NCBI GenBank assembly: GCA_022425445.1
Contig: JAKMFM010000130.1
Span: forward strand, 1-29,067
From: Planktomarina sp.
GTDB taxonomy: Bacteria > Pseudomonadota > Alphaproteobacteria > Rhodobacterales > Rhodobacteraceae
DNA: 29,067 nt
Reading direction: 5' to 3'
Shown here: piece after piece, positions 16,736 through 24,366 of the stretch
Layout: each line of letters opens with the position of its first letter
Numbering within the stretch: position 1 is the first letter of the stretch
Program-made: the position numbers and the translations under genes
Notes under the pieces: generated by a model
What the model was told of the DNA's origin: nothing
Databases searched by the model: none
What the model saw: only the letters and a program-made list of their open reading frames with translations

Positions 16736-17191
16736 ATGCGTAAATTTATGGTTGTGCTGGACAATTCTACGGAATGTTTGAACGCGATGCGCTTTGCGGC
16801 GATGCGGGCGCAAAACACCGGGGCGCGGGTTGAAATTCTCGCGGTTATTCCGCCTGAGGAATTCAATCATTGGATCGGTGTTGGAGAAATAATGCGCGAG
16901 GAGGCCCGCGCGCGGATTGAGGCGCATTATGAGGTCTTTGCTAAGTGGATGCGCGAGAAACATGGGGTTGATCCGGAGCTGGTGATTCGCGAAGGCGAGA
17001 TGGTTCCGGAGATTTTGTCGCAAATTCGCGAGGATGCTGAAGTGGATATTTTGGTTTTGGGCGCTGCGACAGATCGCAAAGGGCCGGGGCCCTTGGTCAC
17101 TCAACTGTCAAAATCTTCTGGCAGTTTGGATGTTCCGATTGTGATTGTGCCCGGCTCCTTAAGCAAAGAGCAATTGGAAGCTTTGAGCTAG
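16736..17191 (+). CDS. Universal stress protein (UspA family)
   Basis: A 151-aa single-domain UspA protein, cytoplasmic. The N-terminus MRKFMVVLDNSTECLNAMRFA is the beta1/alpha1 start of the family, and VDILVLGAATDRKGPGPLV followed by SSGSLDVPIVIVPG corresponds to the C-terminal nucleotide-binding loop, here only near-canonical. I chose ATG 16736 because AAGGAGG lies six bases before it (16723-16729); a GTG one codon earlier is also possible, and the longer frame from 16679 has no support. USPs act in stress adaptation by unclear means. It lies between trpS and the Nfu gene, an order I recall from other Roseobacters. A short hairpin (GAGCT-N5-AGCTC) spans its stop codon. Confidence 0.9.
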   Translation: MRKFMVVLDNSTECLNAMRFAAMRAQNTGARVEILAVIPPEEFNHWIGVGEIMREEARARIEAHYEVFAKWMREKHGVDPELVIREGEMVPEILSQIREDAEVDILVLGAATDRKGPGPLVTQLSKSSGSLDVPIVIVPGSLSKEQLEALS

Positions 17192-17202
17192 GACAGCTCG
17201 AA

Positions 17203-17219
17203 GTTAGAATAATTCTAAA
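17203..17219. promoter_or_regulatory. Irr-type iron control box (ICE-like palindrome)
   Basis: The sequence GTTAGAATAATTCTAAA has perfect dyad arms TTAGAA-N3-TTCTAA (17204-17218). It differs at one position from the pattern TTTAGAA-N3-TTCTAAA known for Irr, the Fur-family iron/heme regulator of alphaproteobacteria. It ends four bases before the -35 hexamer of the promoter of the Fe-S protein gene, so Irr could repress or activate there. Site seen in the sequence; regulator inferred. Confidence 0.65.
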
Positions 17220-17222
17220 AAC

Positions 17223-17251
17223 TTGACATGGAACCGGCCGTAGAACATATT
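17223..17251 (+). promoter_or_regulatory. Sigma-70-type promoter of the Nfu gene
   Basis: TTGACA at 17223-17228, a 17-base spacer, and CATATT at 17246-17251 make a near-consensus housekeeping promoter. It stands 29 bases before the ATG at 17280 and 31 bases after the stop of the stress-protein gene, directly beside the Irr-like box. Confidence 0.7.
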
Positions 17252-17279
17252 TGCGGTGCGACAACCGGAAGGCAGCTTT

Positions 17280-17843
17280 ATGTTCATTCAAACTGAGAGT
17301 ACCCCAAACCCTGCAACGCTGAAATTTTTGCCTGGGCAATCTGTTATGGACATGGGCACCGCGGATTTCCCATCGGCCGAGAGCGCCTCTGCCAGCCCCT
17401 TGGCGCAGCGATTGTTCGCCGTCGCGGGCACGACAGGGGTGTTTTTGGGTTCGGATTTTGTCACAGTGACCAAAACCGATGAAACGGAGTGGGACCATAT
17501 CAAACCTGCATTGTTGGGCGCGATAATGGAGCATTTCCAATCGGGCGCACCGGTCCTGTCGGACGGTCAATCTGGCGCGGTTGCGCAGGGCGATTATGAT
17601 GTGGCCGATGAATCCATCGTGGTTCAGATCAAAGAGCTTCTGGACACGCGCGTGCGCCCGGCTGTGGCGCAAGATGGTGGTGACATCACCTTTCACGGCT
17701 TTGATCGGGGTATTGTTTACCTTCACATGAAAGGCGCCTGTGCTGGTTGCCCCTCGTCGACTTTGACATTGAAAATGGGCATCGAGAACTTGCTGCGCCA
17801 TTATATTCCCGAAGTGGTCGAAGTGCGCCCTGTTGCCGCCTAA
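17280..17843 (+). CDS. NifU-family Fe-S cluster carrier (Nfu type)
   Basis: A 187-aa protein with the two-domain Nfu layout. The N-terminal Nfu_N domain starts MFIQTESTPNPATLKFLPG. The C-terminal NifU domain (about 112-185) holds VRPAVAQDGGDI and the cluster-binding motif CAGC (Cys154, Cys157). Such proteins carry or deliver Fe-S clusters to client enzymes in the cytoplasm. I chose ATG 17280 because MFIQTE is the family N-terminus and GGAAGG (17267-17272) precedes it; the earlier in-frame codon at 17256 lies in the leader. Its own promoter with an Irr-type box suggests iron control. The 3' end overlaps rimI by 11 bases. Confidence 0.93.
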   Translation: MFIQTESTPNPATLKFLPGQSVMDMGTADFPSAESASASPLAQRLFAVAGTTGVFLGSDFVTVTKTDETEWDHIKPALLGAIMEHFQSGAPVLSDGQSGAVAQGDYDVADESIVVQIKELLDTRVRPAVAQDGGDITFHGFDRGIVYLHMKGACAGCPSSTLTLKMGIENLLRHYIPEVVEVRPVAA

Positions 17844-18264
17844 AACGCCCGTTTCGGCAGAGGATTTCGCGCGGATTCATCGCTCTGCCTTTGTGACCTC
17901 ACGCCCGTGGTCCACGGATGAGTTTCAACGTCTCATGGAGCAACCGGGCGTTCATATCAGCGCGGTGCCTGAATGTTTTGCTCTGGGGCGTTTGGTTCTT
18001 GATGAGGTGGAAATACTTACCGTTTCCTGCGCCGCTGGGGCGCAAAGGCAAGGTTTGGCGCGACGCGCGATGTTGGCGCTTATCGACGCGTCAGCGGATT
18101 TGGGCGCGCGTTCAATCTTTTTAGAAGTGGCGGCGGACAATGCGTCGGCCCTTGGGCTTTATAAGAGCTTAGATTTTGAACAGCTCGGCCGACGCGCGCA
18201 ATATTATCAGCGGCGCGATGGCACGAAATGTGACGCATTGATTTTTCGTAAATTATTGAGTTAG
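17833..18264 (+). CDS. rimI: Ribosomal-protein-alanine N-acetyltransferase RimI-like (GNAT)
   Basis: A 143-aa GNAT acetyltransferase. FARIHRSAFVTSRPWSTDEFQRLM is the RimI-type N-terminus, the acetyl-CoA loop is QRQGLAR (near residue 72), and FLEVAADNASALGLYKSLDFEQLGRRAQYY is the typical C-terminal half. RimI acetylates the N-terminal alanine of ribosomal protein S18; other substrates are possible. The only reasonable start is TTG at 17833, inside the last codons of the Nfu gene, without a visible Shine-Dalgarno, so it probably relies on coupling. In several relatives, as I remember them, tsaB lies between the Nfu gene and rimI; here the two are fused end to end. An AT-rich spacer of 186 bases follows. 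Confidence 0.88.
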   Translation: MPPKTPVSAEDFARIHRSAFVTSRPWSTDEFQRLMEQPGVHISAVPECFALGRLVLDEVEILTVSCAAGAQRQGLARRAMLALIDASADLGARSIFLEVAADNASALGLYKSLDFEQLGRRAQYYQRRDGTKCDALIFRKLLS

Positions 18265-18329
18265 ATTGCTTATCTTTAAATCGCGGTGAGAGTGATGCGA
18301 CGCTCGACGATGATTTTCTTAATAAATGC

Positions 18330-18371
18330 ATAAATTTATATTGACGCTCCCTTGGCAGACCGGGCTAATTT
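18330..18371 (+). promoter_or_regulatory. Putative promoter and palindrome before the BMP transporter operon
   Basis: In the 186-base AT-rich spacer, TTGACG (18341-18346) is followed after 19 bases by TAATTT (18366-18371), a loose sigma-70 pair. The 10-base palindrome ATAAATTTAT (18330-18339) lies directly before the -35. It could be an operator. Weak match; the long leader to 18451 shows no riboswitch I recognise. Confidence 0.35.
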
Positions 18372-18450
18372 AGTCATGATCGATTAATCTGCTTGCTTTT
18401 GACCCGAAGGATTCTGTCCCTTGGGTTGTCGCTATTTAAGGGAGACTCTT

Positions 18451-19449
18451 ATGAGCTTTATGAAAACTATTCTTGGCAGCGCTGCTGCTGCGGCTTTGAG
18501 CGCCACCGCTGCATTGGCCGACCCCGCTATTATCTTTGATCTTGGTGGAAAATTTGACAAATCCTTCAACGAGGCTGCTTTCCAGGGCGCGCAGCGCTGG
18601 GCCGATGAAACTGGTGGATCTTTCCGCGAGATTGAGCTGCAAAATGAAGCCCAGCGCGAACAAGCTTTGCGGCGCTTTGCTGAAGCTGGCTCCAACCCGA
18701 TCGTCATGGCTGGTTTTGCCTTTGCCGATGCGCTGAGCAAAGTGGCGCCAGATTACCCTGATACAAAATTTGCCGTTATCGATGTCAACTGGTTGAGCAT
18801 GCCCAACGTACGCGGCATCGGTTTTAACGAGCATGAAGGCTCTTATCTTGTTGGTATGCTGGCCGCTCAAGCCTCGGCAACGGGCACGGTCGGCTTTGTT
18901 GGTGGCATGGATATTCCATTGATCCGCCGCTTCGGATGTGGCTTTGCGCAGGGCGTAAAGGCGGTCAACGCGGATGCTACAATCATCGCCAATATGACCG
19001 GTACAACTCCGGCCGCATGGAATGATCCGGTTAAAGGCTCTGAGCTGACCAAAGCGCAGATCAGCCAAGGTGCGGATGTGGTCTTTGCCGCGGCTGGTGG
19101 TACAGGCGTTGGCGTTCTGCAAACAGCGGCTGATGAGGGTATTTTGTCCATCGGTGTCGACAGCAACCAAAACTATATGCACCCGGGTAAGGTTTTGACC
19201 TCCATGCTAAAGCGCGTGGACAATGCGGTTTACGAAGCCTTCAGCCAAGGCGATGCGCTTGAAACAGGCAATTTCCAAATGGGTATAGCCAACGGTGGCG
19301 TCGGTTATGCCTTGGATGAGTTCAACGCGTCTTTGGTGTCTGCAGATATGCAAAGCGCTGTGGATGCGGCGGCGTCAGCCATTACGGCCGGCACATTGTC
19401 CGTGCATGATTATACGTCTGACGAAACCTGCCCCGCATTGTCCTTCTAA
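18451..19449 (+). CDS. BMP/PnrA-family substrate-binding protein of an ABC importer
   Basis: A 332-aa periplasmic binding protein. The signal peptide is clear: MSFMKTIL, an Ala-rich core and ALA at 21-23 before Asp24. There is no lipobox cysteine, so it is soluble rather than a lipoprotein. The mature start AIIFDLGGKFDKSFNEAAFQG is the hallmark of the BMP family, whose studied members bind purine nucleosides. VMAGFAFADAL, GFNEHEGSYLVGMLAA and GFVGGMDIPLIRRFGCGF follow. I chose ATG 18451, with GGGAG ten bases upstream, over the earlier 18421 start, which would disrupt the signal peptide. A strong hairpin lies between it and the ATPase gene, so the binding protein is probably made in excess. 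Ligand is inferred. Confidence 0.92.
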   Translation: MSFMKTILGSAAAAALSATAALADPAIIFDLGGKFDKSFNEAAFQGAQRWADETGGSFREIELQNEAQREQALRRFAEAGSNPIVMAGFAFADALSKVAPDYPDTKFAVIDVNWLSMPNVRGIGFNEHEGSYLVGMLAAQASATGTVGFVGGMDIPLIRRFGCGFAQGVKAVNADATIIANMTGTTPAAWNDPVKGSELTKAQISQGADVVFAAAGGTGVGVLQTAADEGILSIGVDSNQNYMHPGKVLTSMLKRVDNAVYEAFSQGDALETGNFQMGIANGGVGYALDEFNASLVSADMQSAVDAAASAITAGTLSVHDYTSDETCPALSF

Positions 19450-19476
19450 AGGACCTGTGAACAGGCCAAAATGACG

Positions 19477-19510
19477 AGGCCGCGCCATTAAGTTGGCGCG
19501 GCCTTTGTTG
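19477..19510 (+). terminator. Strong hairpin with T-rich tail between binding protein and ATPase genes
   Basis: A perfect 11-bp stem, left arm 19477-19487 (AGGCCGCGCCA) and right arm 19494-19504 (TGGCGCGGCCT), with a six-base loop, is followed by TTGTTG. It lies 27 bases after the binding-protein stop and 20 before the ATPase start. Likely a partial terminator or mRNA 3'-end stabiliser inside the operon. Confidence 0.75.
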
Positions 19511-19524
19511 ATAAAGGGATTTTA

Positions 19525-21060
19525 ATGAGCCAGCCAGCGATTGAATTAAAGGGTATTTCCAAGGCCTTTGGGCCCGTACAGGCCAATAAAGACATCTCAA
19601 TCCGTGTCATGCCTGGAACCATTCACGGCATTATCGGCGAGAATGGAGCAGGTAAATCAACACTGATGTCAATCCTTTATGGATTTTACAAAGCGGACGC
19701 GGGGGAAATCTTTATCTCGGGTCAAAAAACTGCGATCCCAGACAGCCAGGCTGCGATTTCGGCGGGCATCGGCATGGTGTTCCAGCACTTTAAACTGGTT
19801 GAAAATTTTACCGTGCTTGAGAATATTGTCCTGGGTGCGGAAAGCGGAGCGTTTTTGGCGCCCTCTCTGCGCAAGGCGCGGGCGGAATTGGCCGAACTGG
19901 CGGCGGAATACGAGCTGAATGTGGATCCTGATACGGTGATCGAGGAGATCGGCGTGGGCATGCAGCAGCGGGTCGAGATCCTCAAAGCGTTGTATCGCCG
20001 GGCCAATATATTGATCCTAGATGAACCCACCGGGGTTTTAACTCCGACGGAGGCCGATCAGCTGTTTCGTATTTTGGGGCGCCTGCGCGAAGAAGGTAAA
20101 ACCATCATTCTCATCACCCATAAATTGCGGGAGATTATGGATATCACCGACACGGTCAGCGTGATGCGGCGCGGTGAGATGACGGCGACAGTGAAGACCT
20201 CGCAAACCAGCCCTGAAAACTTGGCGGAGTTGATGGTCGGGCGGAAGGTCTTGCTGCGGGTCGATAAAGCGCCTGCTCAACCAAAACAACACGTGCTGGA
20301 GGTCACCGACCTGAATGTGGTGGATGATGCCGGGGTCGCGCGGTTGACGGATGTGAGCCTTTCGCTGCGTGCTGGTGAAATTCTTGGCATTGCTGGGGTG
20401 GCCGGCAATGGGCAGTCCGAATTGCTGGAAGTTCTGGGGGGCTACCAAAGCGCCACGGGCTCGGTGAAAGTGAACGGCGCTGCCTTGGATTTGACGGGCG
20501 CGGATAGCGATGGACAATCCAGGCGGGCCAATGGCATTGCCCATGTGCCCGAGGATCGCCAACGCGAAGGTCTGATCATGGACTTTACGGCCTGGGAAAA
20601 CGCCGTGTTCGGCTATCACCGCGATCCGGCGCACCAGTCCAATCGCTTTTTTATGGACAACGCGGCGATCAAGGCGGAGACCGCTGCGAAAATGCAACGC
20701 TTCGATGTGCGCCCGCCCAATCCTAATTTGACGGCTCAAAACTTCTCTGGTGGCAATCAACAAAAAATTGTTCTTGCGCGTGAGATTGAGCGCAATCCCG
20801 ACTTGCTTTTGATCGGACAACCCACACGCGGGGTCGATATTGGCGCTATTGAATTTATCCATCAACAAATTGTTGCGCTGCGCGATCAGGGCAAGGCGAT
20901 CTTGCTGGTTTCTGTGGAGCTTGACGAAATTCTCTCGCTCTCTGACCGCGTCGCGGTGATGTTTGACGGCCAGATCATGGGTGAACGTGATCCGGCGAAA
21001 ACCAATGAAAAAGAGCTTGGCCTTTTAATGGCCGGTGTGACAGGGGAGGCCTCCTCGTGA
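19525..21060 (+). CDS. ABC importer ATPase, double-domain (nucleoside/sugar type)
   Basis: A 511-aa protein with two ABC domains in tandem, as in the RbsA/YufO group. In domain 1 the Walker A is GENGAGKS (38-45), the signature region is IGVGMQQRVEIL, and the Walker B is LILDEPTG (Asp166-Glu167). In domain 2 the P-loop is the degenerate GVAGNGQS (from about 291), as usual for this group, with signature FSGGNQQK (from 407) and LLLIGQPTRGVDIGA. It powers the two permeases that follow. Start ATG 19525 with AAAGGG upstream. A GTG overlapping its stop leads only to a short blind frame before the permease. Confidence 0.94.
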   Translation: MSQPAIELKGISKAFGPVQANKDISIRVMPGTIHGIIGENGAGKSTLMSILYGFYKADAGEIFISGQKTAIPDSQAAISAGIGMVFQHFKLVENFTVLENIVLGAESGAFLAPSLRKARAELAELAAEYELNVDPDTVIEEIGVGMQQRVEILKALYRRANILILDEPTGVLTPTEADQLFRILGRLREEGKTIILITHKLREIMDITDTVSVMRRGEMTATVKTSQTSPENLAELMVGRKVLLRVDKAPAQPKQHVLEVTDLNVVDDAGVARLTDVSLSLRAGEILGIAGVAGNGQSELLEVLGGYQSATGSVKVNGAALDLTGADSDGQSRRANGIAHVPEDRQREGLIMDFTAWENAVFGYHRDPAHQSNRFFMDNAAIKAETAAKMQRFDVRPPNPNLTAQNFSGGNQQKIVLAREIERNPDLLLIGQPTRGVDIGAIEFIHQQIVALRDQGKAILLVSVELDEILSLSDRVAVMFDGQIMGERDPAKTNEKELGLLMAGVTGEASS

Positions 21061-21097
21061 GTCTGAGCCAAACTGCCGTGCAAAACTATGGAGCGCA

Positions 21098-22195
21098 ATG
21101 ATGGATATAATGCCAAAATGGGCTGATGTGGTTCTTGTTCCTCTGATTTCGCTGATCATCGCCGCGCTTTTGTCGGCTTTATTGATCTTGGCCATCGGTG
21201 AAAGCCCTGTTGCCGCGCTCAAGCTTATGATCGAGGGCACGCTGCTGCGATCTTCGGGATGGGGCTATATGCTCTATTACACCACCAACTTTATCTTCAC
21301 GGGGCTTGCGGTCTCTGTTGCGTTTCACGCCGCCTTATTCAATATTGGCGGTGAAGGGCAAGCAATGATGGGCGGTCTTGGTGTGGCGCTGGTCTGCCTG
21401 TTCATTCCATGGCCGCATTGGAGCTTTGCAATCATTGGCGCCTCACTTGGTGCCGCCGTCTTTGGTATGATCTGGGCTGGGCTGCCGGCTTATTTACAGG
21501 CTAAACGCGGCAGTCACATCGTCATCACAACCATCATGTTCAATTTCATTGCGGCAGGCGTTTTAAATTTTTTCTTGGTCGGTGCACTAAAACCTAAGGG
21601 CAGCATGGATCCGGCCACAGCAAACTTTCCAGCCAGCACCCATTTGCCAACCTTTGAGGATATGGCCAGTCTCATGGGATTTGAAAAAATGTTTCGCGCG
21701 GCCCCGGCGAATGTGAGCTTTTTCCTCGCATTGGTGGCCTGTGTTTTGGTTTGGTTTTTAATTTGGCGCACGCCTCTGGGCTATGAAATTCGCGCTATGG
21801 GAAAATCAGAACCTGCCGCGCGCTACGCAGGGATTGGCTCGGTGAAAATCATTATGGTGGCCATGATGATATCGGGCGCTTTGTCAGGCATGATGGCCAT
21901 CAATACAACGCAGGGTGAAAGTGAGCGGTTGATTTTGAACTTCACCGAAGGGGCTGGCTTTATCGGTATCGCTGTGGCCTTGATGGGTCGCAGCCACCCG
22001 CTTGGGGTGTTGCTTGCCGCATTGCTGTTTGGCTTTTTGTACCAAGGCGGCGCGGAGTTGGCGCTCTGGACGAAAATTCCGCGGGAGTTGATCGTTGTGA
22101 TCCAGGCCTTGGTGATTTTGTTCACTGGTGCTCTGAGCTTAATGGTTCGAGGCCCGCTTGAGCGCTTGTTTTTAAGCCTGCGGCAGAGAGGGTAG
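21098..22195 (+). CDS. ABC importer permease 1 (BMP/nucleoside family)
   Basis: A 365-aa inner-membrane protein with about 8-10 hydrophobic segments, BPD_transp_2 family. Family marks are TGLAVSVAFHAALFNIGGEGQAMMGG (the E/G-rich loop facing the ATPase and pore) and GSHIVITTIMFNFIAAGVLNFFLVG, plus GYEIRAMGKSEPAARYAGI, which is the coupling loop. Start: two adjacent ATGs at 21098 and 21101 follow GGAG at 21090-21093; the second has better spacing, and the difference is one Met. It resembles NupP/YufP, the larger permease of nucleoside importers. Five bases separate it from the second permease. Confidence 0.93.
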   Translation: MMDIMPKWADVVLVPLISLIIAALLSALLILAIGESPVAALKLMIEGTLLRSSGWGYMLYYTTNFIFTGLAVSVAFHAALFNIGGEGQAMMGGLGVALVCLFIPWPHWSFAIIGASLGAAVFGMIWAGLPAYLQAKRGSHIVITTIMFNFIAAGVLNFFLVGALKPKGSMDPATANFPASTHLPTFEDMASLMGFEKMFRAAPANVSFFLALVACVLVWFLIWRTPLGYEIRAMGKSEPAARYAGIGSVKIIMVAMMISGALSGMMAINTTQGESERLILNFTEGAGFIGIAVALMGRSHPLGVLLAALLFGFLYQGGAELALWTKIPRELIVVIQALVILFTGALSLMVRGPLERLFLSLRQRG

Positions 22196-22200
22196 AGGCT

Positions 22201-23340
22201 ATGGATTTTCTCACGCTCTTACAAGTTTTAGACAGCTCCCTGCGTTTGGCTACGCCGCTGCTACTGGCCTGCCTTGCTGGATTGTTTTCGGAGCGGGCTG
22301 GTATTTTTGACATTGGCCTTGAAGGAAAAATGCTGGCAGCGGCATTTTTATCGGCGGCGATTGCCGCAACCACTGGATCGGTCTGGTTGGGGCTTTTGGC
22401 TGGGATTGGCGCCTCGCTGTTGCTGTCTGCCATTCATGGGCTGGCCTCGATCACCCTGCGAGGCGATCAAATCATTTCTGGCGTTGCGATCAACTTTTTG
22501 GCCGCCGGATTAACGGTGGTGATTTCGCAAGATTGGTTTGGCCAAGGCGGGCGCACGCCGCCGCTCCTCTCTGGCGGACGTTTTGAACCCCTGAGCCTGC
22601 CTGGTGCCGTGCCGGCGAAAGAAATTTCGCAGGCTGGGCCTTTCATGCAGCTTTATTCCGAGCTGTTTTCAGGGCATTCCTTGCTGGTCTATGGGGCGCT
22701 TTTGATGGTGCCATTGACGTGGTTTGTTTTATATAAAACCCGCTTTGGCTTGCGCTTGCGCGCTGTCGGAGAAAACCCGGCTGCGGTGGATACGGCAGGG
22801 ATTTCTGTCGTGGGTCTGCGTTACGCCGCGGTTGGCATTTGCGGAGTTTTATGTGGGATTGCTGGAGCCTACATGGCCACGGCCTTGCAAGCCGGATTTG
22901 TCAAAGATATGTCTGCTGGCCGCGGGTTCATCGCTCTGGCTGCTTTGATCTTCGCCAAGTGGCGGCCATGGTACGCGCTGGGTGCCTGTTTGTTGTTTGG
23001 GTTTTTCTTTGCGGTCGACAACCGCTTCCAAAACATCCTCCTGCCCGCATGGGCGATGAGCGGGGTGCTTTTGGCGCTTGGATGTAGCCTCTTCGCCTAT
23101 GTGCGAAACAAAACCTTGCTTGATCGCATCGTTTTGGGAGGTCTGGGCTTGGGGCTTGCGATTGTGGCGACCTTGATAACCTTGAGCAATTTGAACGCAG
23201 GTCTGGGCAGTATGATCAAGATTCCGGTGGTTTTCATCCAATCACTGCCCTATGTGCTGACTGTGGTGGTCCTCGCTGGCTTCGTTGGCAAAGCGATTCC
23301 GCCCCGTTCTGGTGGGGTGGCTTACGTCAAAGAGAAATAA
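22201..23340 (+). CDS. ABC importer permease 2 (BMP/nucleoside family)
   Basis: A 379-aa membrane protein of the same superfamily as its neighbour, NupQ/YufQ type. The N-terminal part RLATPLLLACLAGLFSERAGIFDIGLEGKML matches the family motif, followed by ITLRGDQIISGVAINFLAAGL. The coupling loop is FGLRLRAVGENPAAVDTAGI. The extra stretch after residue 120 (GRTPPLLSGGRFEPL) and the long C-terminal region give more length than permease 1. It completes a four-gene importer: binding protein, ATPase and two permeases. After its stop there are 108 bases with a small hairpin. Confidence 0.93.
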   Translation: MDFLTLLQVLDSSLRLATPLLLACLAGLFSERAGIFDIGLEGKMLAAAFLSAAIAATTGSVWLGLLAGIGASLLLSAIHGLASITLRGDQIISGVAINFLAAGLTVVISQDWFGQGGRTPPLLSGGRFEPLSLPGAVPAKEISQAGPFMQLYSELFSGHSLLVYGALLMVPLTWFVLYKTRFGLRLRAVGENPAAVDTAGISVVGLRYAAVGICGVLCGIAGAYMATALQAGFVKDMSAGRGFIALAALIFAKWRPWYALGACLLFGFFFAVDNRFQNILLPAWAMSGVLLALGCSLFAYVRNKTLLDRIVLGGLGLGLAIVATLITLSNLNAGLGSMIKIPVVFIQSLPYVLTVVVLAGFVGKAIPPRSGGVAYVKEK

Positions 23341-23448
23341 GGCCAAATTTTAGGTGACGATAAGGCCAAATGCGCGTTTTGAGCGCAGATTTCGTACAGC
23401 ACCCTCGCAAGCCCTTGCCGGAGCCCAGCGTTAGGGCTATGCGGCGCC
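23341..23448 (+). other. Spacer between importer operon and tauE, with short repeats
   Basis: The octamer-plus AAGGCCAAAT occurs twice (23339-23348 and 23362-23371), and a small hairpin TGCGC-N7-GCGCA lies at 23371-23387. The stem is only 5 bp without a T-run, so it is a poor terminator. No clear promoter or Shine-Dalgarno precedes tauE. Confidence 0.3.
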
Positions 23449-24366
23449 ATGTATATCTATCTGCCCATTGCTGAAGTCTCTGTGAACGCTTTTCTCCTGC
23501 TGGGTCTCGGCGGGATGGTCGGGATCCTGTCTGGCATGTTCGGCGTTGGCGGTGGCTTCTTGATGACACCGCTCTTGTTTTTTATAGGCATCCCCCCTGC
23601 GGTGGCTGTTGCGACCGAAGCCAATCAGATTGTGGCCTCTTCGTTTTCGGGCGTGTTGGCGCATGTGAAACGCAAGACGGTGGATTTCAAAATGGGCGGT
23701 GTGCTGCTCATTGGCGGGTTGGTCGGTGCTGCGCTTGGGGTGGTTGTGTTCAATTACCTCAAAAATTTGGGCCAAGTCGATCTCCTAGTTAAATTGTGTT
23801 ATGTGCTGTTTTTGGGGGTTGTTGGCAGCTTAATGTTTGCCGAAAGCCTGCGCGCGCTGCGCAAATCGAAACAGGTGACCGTGGCCAAGCCGCGCAAAAA
23901 ACGCGGTTTGGTGCATGCTTTGCCGTTTAAAATGCGGTTCCGGGTGTCGGGTCTGTACATCTCCATAATCCCACCCATCGTTGTCGGCGTTGCCGTTGGT
24001 GTCTTGGCGGCGATCATGGGCGTGGGCGGTGGTTTCGTGATGGTTCCGGCGATGATTTACTTGCTAGGTATGCCAACAAAAGTTGTGGTGGGCACATCGC
24101 TGTTTCAGATCATTTTCGTGACGGCGTTTACCACTATGCTGCACGCCACCACCAATTACACGGTGGATATGGTGCTGGCGGTATTGCTCTTGATCGGAGG
24201 GGTGATCGGCGCACAATTCGGAACGATGATTGGCGCCAAGCTCAAAGCAGAGCAGCTGCGCATCCTTCTTGCGCTCATGGTGCTACTTGTTTGCGTCAAG
24301 CTGGCGTTTGACCTGATTGTGGAACCCTCCGAGCTGTTCAGCCTCGGCGTTGCGGGAGGCCATTGA
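23449..24366 (+). CDS. TauE/SafE-family anion exporter
   Basis: A 305-aa inner-membrane protein of the sulfite exporter TauE/SafE family, about 8 spans. The internal duplication is plain: GMFGVGGGFLMTPLL near residue 30 and AIMGVGGGFVMVPAM in the second half, each followed by a conserved hydrophilic turn (ATEANQIVASSFSGVLAH and GTSLFQIIFVTAFTT). A basic cytoplasmic loop (KPRKKRG) separates the halves. Family members export sulfite, sulfoacetate and other organic anions; the substrate here is unknown. ATG 23449 gives MYIYLPIAEVSVNAF, the usual N-terminus of this Roseobacter form. The stop overlaps the next gene by one base (TGATG). Confidence 0.9.
   Translation: MYIYLPIAEVSVNAFLLLGLGGMVGILSGMFGVGGGFLMTPLLFFIGIPPAVAVATEANQIVASSFSGVLAHVKRKTVDFKMGGVLLIGGLVGAALGVVVFNYLKNLGQVDLLVKLCYVLFLGVVGSLMFAESLRALRKSKQVTVAKPRKKRGLVHALPFKMRFRVSGLYISIIPPIVVGVAVGVLAAIMGVGGGFVMVPAMIYLLGMPTKVVVGTSLFQIIFVTAFTTMLHATTNYTVDMVLAVLLLIGGVIGAQFGTMIGAKLKAEQLRILLALMVLLVCVKLAFDLIVEPSELFSLGVAGGH

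Noticed and set aside
17184..17199. Terminator of the stress-protein gene (GAGCT-N5-AGCTC)
   Set aside because: Only a 5-bp stem that includes the stop codon and no T-run; not enough to call.
18436..19182. 248-codon minus-strand frame opposite the BMP binding protein
   Set aside because: Antisense shadow; the plus-strand protein has a signal peptide and family motifs throughout.
20038..20868. 276-codon minus-strand frame opposite the importer ATPase
   Set aside because: Antisense shadow of a gene with all ABC motifs in place.
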